Shown here: piece by piece, positions 1-5,120 of the stretch
Numbering within the stretch: the stretch's first letter is position 1
Layout: each line of letters begins with the position of its first letter
NCBI GenBank assembly: GCA_003695605.1
Contig: RFIK01000049.1
Span: 1 to 6,714, forward strand
Source: Chlorobiota bacterium
GTDB taxonomy: Bacteria; Bacteroidota; Ignavibacteria; Kapaibacteriales; NICIL-2
Reading direction: 5' to 3'
Length of the DNA: 6,714 nt
The notes under the pieces: model-generated
Told to the model about the DNA's origin: nothing
The model's database searches: none
Seen by the model: the letters and a program-made list of their open reading frames with translations, nothing else
Program-made: the position numbers and the translations under genes

Positions 1-284
1 GCAATTGGATTGCCGTTCGAATCGCGTTCGGCCGATGGACGCACGACAAAGAAACGGACGGTGTAGTCCCATTCACCCAGCCCACGACCACACGGACACG
101 AAAGGCGGAGCACCAGGAGTAGGCGTGCATAGCTGGGACCGGCTGGTAGCCGCACCACCGCTTGTTTTTCCGATGGTTGCGCCGGAAAGCGCTCATTCGA
201 AAGGAGCGGAATCGTGAGCGTATCGCCTGCCTGCGCTACCGTTGCAGATCCGACGAGCAGAAGAACACACCAACGCACTGCCAT
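1..284 (-). CDS. Secreted protein with PNGase F-like N-terminal domain (partial, 5' end only)
   Basis: Reading the minus strand from the ATG at 284-282 gives 94 open codons that run off the left edge, so only the N-terminus is present. Residues 1-19 form a signal peptide: MAVRWC, a hydrophobic core around LLLVGSATV, and an AQA-type cleavage site before GDTL. A beta-rich stretch follows, with LSCPCGRGLGEWDYTVRFF at about residues 61-79. A Cys-rich segment followed by (G/D)EWDY and a beta strand is typical of the first beta-sandwich of peptide-N-glycosidase F and of many secreted Bacteroidota proteins (PF09112-like). PNGase F cleaves N-glycans from glycoproteins, but most relatives are uncharacterised and the catalytic residues cannot be checked here. 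It is divergent from the TMTC-like gene. A GTG at 296 is an alternative start; no clear Shine-Dalgarno is seen. The coding call is firm because of the signal peptide; the family is moderately sure. Confidence 0.7.
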   Translation of the reverse strand, partial: MAVRWCVLLLVGSATVAQAGDTLTIPLLSNERFPAQPSEKQAVVRLPAGPSYARLLLVLRLSCPCGRGLGEWDYTVRFFVVRPSAERDSNGNPI

Positions 285-315
285 ATGATAAGCCACTACA
301 GGGATACCATCTACT

Positions 316-323
316 CGAAACTA
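316..323 (-). promoter_or_regulatory. Weak TAnnTTTG-like -7 box for the PNGase F-like gene
   Basis: On the minus strand this reads TAGTTTCG, one mismatch from TAnnTTTG, and ends 31 nt before the ATG at 284. No TTG/TTTG -33 element is seen at the expected distance upstream. Low-confidence suggestion. Confidence 0.2.
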
Positions 324-335
324 CGGTGCTCGGCT

Positions 336-368
336 GCAGAGTGATCTCTGTGCCCATGTGCTACAGAG
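336..368. repeat. Three-part alternative hairpin in the TMTC-like gene leader region
   Basis: The middle segment CTCTGT (346-351) can pair with GCAGAG (336-341; 5 Watson-Crick pairs plus a G-T, loop TGAT) or with ACAGAG (363-368; 6 pairs, 11-nt loop), but not with both at once. The stems are short. The element is 53-85 bp upstream of the ATG at 421. It would lie in the leader RNA only if transcription starts upstream of it; a start just after the box at 378-385 would exclude it. Confidence 0.25.
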
Positions 369-377
369 TACCTGAGC

Positions 378-385
378 GATTTTTG
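378..385 (+). promoter_or_regulatory. Weak TAnnTTTG-like -7 box for the TMTC-like gene
   Basis: GATTTTTG has one mismatch to TAnnTTTG and ends 35 nt before the ATG at 421. No -33 element is obvious. Position and sequence resemble the box found upstream of the gene at 4647, which gives modest mutual support. Confidence 0.2.
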
Positions 386-420
386 CAGCGACGATTCAGT
401 TAGACATTCCCGCTTTGCCA

Positions 421-2028
421 ATGGAAGCAAGCAGCTCCCCCACCGAACCTATCGCTTTCGAAAAACCTCGCACCCGACGTTGGCTGTTCTTGCTGATGCT
501 TTTGGGAACTGCTCTCCTCTACGCACAAGGTTTATCCATCGGATACTTCGGTGATGACTTCCAGTACATCTTCGCCCGCCCGGGCGAGATGATCTGGCGC
601 ACCTTTCTCGAACCCAATCCCGCACACGCATGGTATCGCCCGCTCAGCTCAGCACTGCTGGCCGCTACGCAAGCCCTCGTGGGCTGGGAAACCTGGCCAA
701 TTCACGTGGTGAACATTCTCCTGCACGCGTTGCTTGCATGGCTCGTTGTGCGCCTTCTGCAGAGTGAAGGGTTCGGCGTTCCCCACCAAGTGGCAGCCGC
801 TCTGGTGATGATCGGCTCGCAGGCAAACGCTGCAGCGATTCTGCAAACCGACACGACCTCGCAGATTGCAGGCACATACTTTGGGTGCCTTACACTCTGG
901 CTACTCTACCGGAGAGCGACGGAAGAACGCACTGATGCTCAGCACCCCGTCCCATCCCGCGTCCACTGGGGTGCACTTGCGACGTTCGCGTTGAGCTTAC
1001 TATCGAAGGAATCGAGTCTTGGTTTTCTGCCGATGGTCGGAGTGCTTTTCCTTGTTACGTGGTGGAACGAACGGCCGTGGAAGCAGCGGTTGGTCCAGGC
1101 GTTGGTAGCAACGCTCCCCTACGCAGCAATCGTAGGACTCTACTTTGCCGTGCGCGCTGCCGTTGGCATCCCAACCACACTCCAGGTGGATGAATACCGT
1201 ACGGTGCGACTCGGACCGAACGTTCTGGTCAACGTCGCACAATTGGTATTCGCAGCGGTGATTCCAACCTCGACGGTCACGGGCTACTTCACACTTACCT
1301 CTGGCACAGTGTACGAAAAAGTCCTGCTCATCCTTGCAACCGGAGCGATCGTGGGAGTTGCCGGATACGGTCTCTGGCAATGCCGGGAACATCGCCGGCT
1401 CCTTGGGGTCGTGGCGCTTTTTGCACTCCTGGGGATGTTTCCCACCGTTCTGATCAACCGCGTTTCGGAACTCTACGTGTACAATTCGTTCCCCTTCTTC
1501 GCAGTGCTGCTGGGCGTAGGATTCGGTCGCACGTGGGAACTCATCCGCAGCCGACGGGCACTTGTGATTCTCTTTTCCGTCGGGGCATTCGTTTTGGGAC
1601 TGTCGCACATCGAAGCGATTAGCCAGAAAGCGGCACTGGTCTACCACAACGGCATTCGCGCTCGAGGGCTGCTCGAGCAGCTTGCTGGCTACGCCGAAGG
1701 TGCGCCGCCGAATACCGAGATCGTGCTCCTCCGCACAGTTCGGCAGCAGGATCCAACACCGAAACTGTACCGCCTGCTCGAACCAAGCGCCTACCGAAGA
1801 GGCTTGAGTGTTTGGTCCATCGGTTACCCGAAGTACTCCGTCTATGTGCTCGACGATTATTCCCTGCTCGAAGGGAATCCCTATCTGCTGGGCATCATCA
1901 CCGGCCGCACTGATGTGCGCTTGATCATCACTGATTCCCTTTCAACCATCGTTGTCCCCCGTGGCGCACATCGCATGCTGCTGGCCATCCGGAATGGCAC
2001 GATCGTTCGTCTCGACCAGGGACGGTAG
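421..2028 (+). CDS. TMTC-like GT-C family membrane glycosyltransferase, no TPR domain
   Basis: A 535-residue polytopic membrane protein with a short cytoplasmic N-terminus, a first helix at about 21-40 and roughly ten further hydrophobic segments to about 395. The order of motifs matches the membrane half of TMTC/DUF1736-type GT-C enzymes: an acidic GDD at 44-46 in the first outer loop (the usual GT-C catalytic-loop acid), YRPLS at 72-76, VVNILLHALLAWL at 96-108, LLSKESS at 193-199 and SELYVYNSFPF at 349-359 (the place of the family's ERYLYLPS). TMTC enzymes transfer mannose from a polyprenyl phosphate to proteins outside the cytoplasm; donor and acceptor here are unknown. The C-terminal region (about 396-535) is soluble and not TPR-like, unlike eukaryotic TMTCs. 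ATG 421 is preferred over the in-frame TTG at 415. It is convergent with the yfhO-like gene. Confidence 0.8.
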   Translation: MEASSSPTEPIAFEKPRTRRWLFLLMLLGTALLYAQGLSIGYFGDDFQYIFARPGEMIWRTFLEPNPAHAWYRPLSSALLAATQALVGWETWPIHVVNILLHALLAWLVVRLLQSEGFGVPHQVAAALVMIGSQANAAAILQTDTTSQIAGTYFGCLTLWLLYRRATEERTDAQHPVPSRVHWGALATFALSLLSKESSLGFLPMVGVLFLVTWWNERPWKQRLVQALVATLPYAAIVGLYFAVRAAVGIPTTLQVDEYRTVRLGPNVLVNVAQLVFAAVIPTSTVTGYFTLTSGTVYEKVLLILATGAIVGVAGYGLWQCREHRRLLGVVALFALLGMFPTVLINRVSELYVYNSFPFFAVLLGVGFGRTWELIRSRRALVILFSVGAFVLGLSHIEAISQKAALVYHNGIRARGLLEQLAGYAEGAPPNTEIVLLRTVRQQDPTPKLYRLLEPSAYRRGLSVWSIGYPKYSVYVLDDYSLLEGNPYLLGIITGRTDVRLIITDSLSTIVVPRGAHRMLLAIRNGTIVRLDQGR

Positions 2029-2040
2029 CACGCTGATAGA

Positions 2041-4548
2041 TCACGCGCTCCCCGACGCTTTCGCACGCCGCGTGCGCCAGAACTGCCAGAGCAGACCTGC
2101 GACTGCCACTAGAACAATCGCTGTGCTTGCCATACTGATTGCCTTGCCTTTCTCAAAAGCCGGCGATGTAAAGCGAAATTCCAGCGTATGCTCGCCCGGT
2201 GGAACAAGGACCGCACGGAATGCGAAGTTCGCTTTGTAGATGGGCACTTCCCTCCCATCTACAAATGCATGCCACGAAACGGGGTAGTAGACCTCGCTAA
2301 CAAAGAGCAGATTCGATCCCGTTGCCCGCACCCGGTAGCGTTGGGAGAGGAACGACTTCTCGACCAGCTGGACAGATGCACCGCTATCGGGTGGGACGAC
2401 TGCTGCCTGGAGCGGCTGCTCGAGGAAGACCGTATCGCGCGGATCGAAATCGCCAACCTGCAACCGCTTGAGAATCGCTACGTCCGAAGCCACCGCTGCA
2501 TGCCGCACAAAGAACGCTCGCGGGAGCGCAGAGGGATTGGCGTAGATGAGTACCCCCGTCGTCGAGCGGAAGACTGGCTCAGATTGCTCGAACATCCGCC
2601 GCTCAGCAAGGAGGTACTTGACACCGAGCAGATTCCACAGGAACGGGTTCATGATGACCGAGCCGCCACCAGTGCCGGCTTCATCCATCAGGTCCTGGTA
2701 GATGCGCAGTTTCGCCGAATGGTAGCCGTGGATGTTTTCGAAGCCGTAGTACGCCGATGCATTCGGCACTGGCAACGCGCCGAAATCGGCGATGCGATAA
2801 TCGCTTGTATCGCGGCGGAGGAAATCTACGTAGTCGTACCGCTGAAACGTACGCGCAGGGGTTCCCCCTTTGGCGACCTCCATCGGACGGTAGCCGACAC
2901 GCCAGAGATCAGCGACCACGAGCACCAGCACACCGAGCAATGCCCAATGCGGACGGAGCGTTCCGCGCACCCACAGCAAAAGCAGCAGAACTCCGACAAC
3001 GAGCAAGAGTGCGGTGACGATCCAATCGCTGCGCATTTGGCTGAACACAAAGCGCGCCAGTTCCGTCTTGATTTCCGGCGAGTACTGCGCAAGCTGTTGG
3101 CTTGCCATCACGCTCTGGCGGTAGCTCGATTCGATCATCCCGGGCACGATAAACCCGAGCACAAGCCACACGCCTGCAATGACCAAAAGCATCCGCACCA
3201 TCTTCACCGATCGCCGCTCAGCAATGCCACGCAATCCATAGGCAGCAAGGATCGGCACGGCAAACTGTAGCATCACCAGCGCCATACTCGGCGCACGGAA
3301 CTTGTTGAAGAGCGGGACATGGTAGTAGAACGCGTCGTAGAGCAGAGGGAAATTTTTCCCAAACGAGAGAAGTAGTCCGAACAGCCCGAGCACAACGAGA
3401 TATTGCACGAACACCTCCCGCCGATAGAGCCACACACCGACGATCGCCAGCATGAGTACGAGGATGCCCATGTAGTTCGCGGCATCGGTAAAGGGCATCT
3501 GTCCCCAGTAGGCCATAATCTTCGTTGTGCGTCCTCCGGTGAGTGGGCCGCGGTAGTCAAGTTTGCCGAAGCCGAAGTAATTCGGCACGAGGAACGTGAT
3601 CATTTCTTCCGGAGAGAACGACCAGTTCGTCGCGTACTCGTAGTCGTTACCATCGAGCTTTTTCTGCTGGGCAGGATCGGGATTGGTCCGGATGCTGATC
3701 GGTGCTGTCCCGCGCGTCGAATACGGTGTGTACTCGAGCGTCGTCAGATAGCGGTCAGCGGCCATCCCGAACGAGAGCGCTGCTGCAACTGCCAGCGTCG
3801 CTCCCGCCCGAAGGACACCGGCGACATTCTGCCGGCGCACCAGGTCGCTGACGAGTTCGAAGAGCAGGTAGAGCGCAAACGCACACACCCCGTAGAAAAC
3901 CATCTGCAGATGCGTGGACTCGATGAGCACGTGCACTGCCACCACCAGGAGTACTGCTTCGCGCAATCGCCAGCGCTCTCGGAGCGACTCCAACCCGAGC
4001 AGAATCCAGGGGAACATCGCCAACGCAACCGGCTTGGTCAGGTGGCCAATCATCACCCAGACGATCACGAATGTCGAAAAGACAGCCGCTACCGCTGAGA
4101 TGAGCGCAATGAGTGGTACGTGCCCTTTTCGCCGGAGCAGCACATAGATCCCCGCACCGTAGAGCACGTACCAGAACGCGACGCGCGCAGTATCGCTGCC
4201 GAATATGCTCCCGATTGCTTTTGCAATGCCGAAGACGACCGCACTAACAACATCCCACCACCGATCGCCGGTCACCAGCAGTGCGCCGTAGCCAGGCATA
4301 CCACTGAAGATGTAGGGCACCCAGAGCGGGAATTCTCCGCGTTTGGAAACTTGCTCCAAGTATGGCTTGAAGCTTTCCGACGAAAGACTATCCGATGAGA
4401 GAAACGATCCTCCGAAGATGCCCTTCCAGAGGAAGGCAAACACTAACGCTGCAATGATCGCGATGGCGACTGCGGTTGTGCGTCGGTCAAGACGAGGGAG
4501 CAGTGTCGCTGGAAGGAGTGCAGGAGAAGTCTGTTGCTGCGATTTCAT
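2041..4548 (-). CDS. YfhO-family integral membrane protein (GT-C-like)
   Basis: An 835-residue polytopic protein of the usual length for YfhO (PF09586). The first helix is at about 25-43. Family-type motifs are WVPYIFSGMPGYG (76-88), VPNYFGFG (321-328), HVPLFNKFRAPS (410-421), NPFLWNLLGVKYLL (634-647), LPRAFFV (675-681) and the C-terminal block at about 751-793, with YYPVSWHAFVDG followed by a GEHTLEFRF strand. A last helix (about 803-820) precedes an arginine-rich tail. In Bacillus subtilis YfhO is needed for sugar decoration of lipoteichoic acid; in Gram-negative relatives the substrate is unknown, so envelope glycan transfer is an inference. Start: the ATG at 4548 is chosen. An in-frame TTG at 4644 would add 32 polar residues that do not look like family sequence and would fill the divergent promoter region. 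GGAA sits 8 nt upstream of the ATG. It ends 12 bp from the convergent TMTC-like gene. Confidence 0.92.
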   Translation of the reverse strand: MKSQQQTSPALLPATLLPRLDRRTTAVAIAIIAALVFAFLWKGIFGGSFLSSDSLSSESFKPYLEQVSKRGEFPLWVPYIFSGMPGYGALLVTGDRWWDVVSAVVFGIAKAIGSIFGSDTARVAFWYVLYGAGIYVLLRRKGHVPLIALISAVAAVFSTFVIVWVMIGHLTKPVALAMFPWILLGLESLRERWRLREAVLLVVAVHVLIESTHLQMVFYGVCAFALYLLFELVSDLVRRQNVAGVLRAGATLAVAAALSFGMAADRYLTTLEYTPYSTRGTAPISIRTNPDPAQQKKLDGNDYEYATNWSFSPEEMITFLVPNYFGFGKLDYRGPLTGGRTTKIMAYWGQMPFTDAANYMGILVLMLAIVGVWLYRREVFVQYLVVLGLFGLLLSFGKNFPLLYDAFYYHVPLFNKFRAPSMALVMLQFAVPILAAYGLRGIAERRSVKMVRMLLVIAGVWLVLGFIVPGMIESSYRQSVMASQQLAQYSPEIKTELARFVFSQMRSDWIVTALLLVVGVLLLLLWVRGTLRPHWALLGVLVLVVADLWRVGYRPMEVAKGGTPARTFQRYDYVDFLRRDTSDYRIADFGALPVPNASAYYGFENIHGYHSAKLRIYQDLMDEAGTGGGSVIMNPFLWNLLGVKYLLAERRMFEQSEPVFRSTTGVLIYANPSALPRAFFVRHAAVASDVAILKRLQVGDFDPRDTVFLEQPLQAAVVPPDSGASVQLVEKSFLSQRYRVRATGSNLLFVSEVYYPVSWHAFVDGREVPIYKANFAFRAVLVPPGEHTLEFRFTSPAFEKGKAISMASTAIVLVAVAGLLWQFWRTRRAKASGSA
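2062..2076. repeat. GC-rich 6-bp hairpin at the convergent gene junction
   Basis: CGCACG-CCG-CGTGCG forms a perfect 6-bp stem with a 3-nt loop. It lies 34 bp after the stop of the TMTC-like gene and inside the last codons of the yfhO-like gene (arginine-rich tail). No T-run follows on either strand, so it is not a standard intrinsic terminator, although it might slow read-through between the two convergent genes. Confidence 0.2.
2233..2265. repeat. Perfect 12-bp inverted repeat inside the yfhO-like gene
   Basis: TTTGTAGATGGG (2233-2244) and CCCATCTACAAA (2254-2265) are exact reverse complements separated by 9 nt (2245-2253). The repeat is in register with the codons: the mRNA reads Phe-Val-Asp-Gly in one arm, Arg-Glu-Val in the loop and Pro-Ile-Tyr-Lys in the other. 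These residues lie in the conserved C-terminal block of YfhO proteins. The predicted RNA hairpin has a purine-rich loop (AGGGAAGUG). No T-run follows on the coding strand. Confidence 0.85.
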
Positions 4549-4575
4549 TGCGTCTGTTCCGAAAAATGGGGCGGG

Positions 4576-4583
4576 CAAAAATA
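4576..4583 (-). promoter_or_regulatory. TAnnTTTG -7 box for the yfhO-like gene
   Basis: The minus strand reads TATTTTTG, an exact match to the Bacteroidota -7 consensus TAnnTTTG, ending 27 nt before the ATG at 4548. A start a few bases downstream would give a leader of about 20 nt. No clear TTTG -33 element is found about 20 bp upstream, so confidence stays moderate. Confidence 0.35.
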
Positions 4584-4600
4584 CTCGGCTGTGCCTTGGC

Positions 4601-4608
4601 GATATTTG
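4601..4608 (+). promoter_or_regulatory. Weak TAnnTTTG-like -7 box for the DUF2231-DUF389 operon
   Basis: GATATTTG has one mismatch to TAnnTTTG and ends 38 nt before the ATG at 4647. An alternative reading is a poor sigma-70 pair, TTGGCG (4596-4601) with TATCAC (4617-4622). Neither is strong. Confidence 0.22.
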
Positions 4609-4634
4609 CCGCTGGATATCACGACGGTAGCTTC

Positions 4635-4639
4635 GAGGA
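4635..4639 (+). promoter_or_regulatory. Ribosome binding site that fixes the DUF2231-like start
   Basis: GAGGA lies 7 nt before the ATG at 4647. It supports this start over longer in-frame options reaching back to 4476, which would overlap the divergent yfhO-like gene and add a polar stretch before the first helix. Confidence 0.55.
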
Positions 4640-4646
4640 TTCAACG

Positions 4647-5120
4647 ATGAATGCAGCCTTCCTGCACCTTGTGATCAATCACGCACCGCTCTATTTCATG
4701 GTGATTGCAGCTGCGCTCTTAGTCGGCGCACTGGTACGGCGAAATCGGAGCTTGCTCAGTGCTGGGACGTGGCTGGTGATCGCAGCGGGCATTGGAGCTG
4801 TTGTCACGCTCCAGACTGGAGAGCAAGCTGAGCACTTGCTCGAACACGCACCTGGCATCAACGCTACTGCAATCGAAGCACACGAAGAGAGCGCGAAAGT
4901 CGCTGTCCTGGCAACAATTGTGGCTGCTGGTCTTGCCATTGGCGTCACCGTCGGTCAGCGCTGGTGGGGCGAGCGTTTTCGGTGGGGTGCATCAGCGGCA
5001 CTCTTGGTGGCAGTGCTTGCATCGCTTGTGCTCGTTGCAATTGCAGCGCACCGCGGCGGGCTTATCCGCCATGCCGAGGAGTTGGAAAATCGCTTGCCAC
5101 CACCCGCACAGGAAGAATGA
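4647..5120 (+). CDS. Four-helix DUF2231-like membrane protein, histidine-rich
   Basis: A 157-residue membrane protein with four predicted helices at about 13-30, 38-54, 83-102 and 112-133. It resembles the short DUF2231-type predicted membrane proteins common in Bacteroidota. Recognisable elements are LHLVINHAP at 6-14, TGEQAEHLLEHAPG at 57-70, AHEE at 78-81, and GGLIRHAEEL at 137-146 after the last helix. Histidines at 7, 12, 63, 67, 79, 135 and 142 fall in or next to helix ends, an arrangement compatible with heme or metal binding, though no ligand is proven for the family. The C-terminus is short and Pro/Glu-rich. The stop overlaps the next start as ATGA, so the downstream DUF389 gene is probably translationally coupled and functionally linked. 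The start is set by the GAGGA at 4635. Family assignment is moderately sure; function is unknown. Confidence 0.8.
   Translation: MNAAFLHLVINHAPLYFMVIAAALLVGALVRRNRSLLSAGTWLVIAAGIGAVVTLQTGEQAEHLLEHAPGINATAIEAHEESAKVAVLATIVAAGLAIGVTVGQRWWGERFRWGASAALLVAVLASLVLVAIAAHRGGLIRHAEELENRLPPPAQEE
5110..5120 (+). promoter_or_regulatory. ATGA stop-start overlap with close Shine-Dalgarno (translational coupling)
   Basis: The stop TGA (5118-5120) of the DUF2231-like gene overlaps the ATG (5117-5119) of the DUF389 gene. AGGAAG (5110-5115) sits only 1 nt before the ATG, too close for efficient de novo initiation. This fits re-initiation by ribosomes finishing the upstream gene. Confidence 0.6.

Larger units (their letters stand above)
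285..420. promoter_or_regulatory. Divergent intergenic region between the PNGase F-like and TMTC-like genes
   Basis: These 136 bp lie between two divergent start codons and must carry both promoters. No convincing -35/-10 pair of the E. coli type is visible. Two weak matches to the Bacteroidota -7 element TAnnTTTG are listed separately. A cluster of short complementary segments (336-368) could form alternative hairpins. Neither gene has a purine-rich Shine-Dalgarno close to its start, which is common in Bacteroidota. Confidence 0.6.

Noticed and set aside
5..344. Small plus-strand ORFs at 5-217 and 162-344
   Set aside because: They lie over or beside the minus-strand secreted protein, lack hydrophobic or family features, and look like shadows.
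1000..1647. A 215-codon minus-strand ORF opposite the TMTC-like gene
   Set aside because: It is codon-aligned antisense to a well-supported membrane protein gene and its product is a low-hydrophobicity, Cys/His-rich shadow.
1669..1680. Palindrome CTGCTCGAGCAG within the TMTC-like gene
   Set aside because: It is made of frequent CTC-GAG/CTG codons for Leu-Leu-Glu-Gln in this gene and has no spacer or context suggesting a function.
2188..3270. A 360-codon plus-strand ORF, with further long plus ORFs at 3403-4098 and 4120-4398, opposite the yfhO-like gene
   Set aside because: All are in exact codon register with the yfhO-like gene, so they stay open simply because that gene rarely uses TTA, CTA and TCA. 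Their products are rich in His, Arg, Gln and Cys and lack family features.
3571..3586. 6-bp hairpin GCCGAA-GTAA-TTCGGC in the yfhO-like gene
   Set aside because: It is short, arises from the Asn-Tyr-Phe-Gly codons, and is within chance expectation.
4549..4644. A 32-residue N-terminal extension of the yfhO-like protein from a TTG at 4644
   Set aside because: It would consume the whole divergent promoter region, begins with TTG, is polar and arginine-rich, and a good ATG with a weak GGAA upstream exists at 4548.
4476..4646. Longer in-frame start for the DUF2231-like gene
   Set aside because: It would overlap the divergent yfhO-like gene, and a proper GAGGA ribosome binding site precedes the ATG at 4647.
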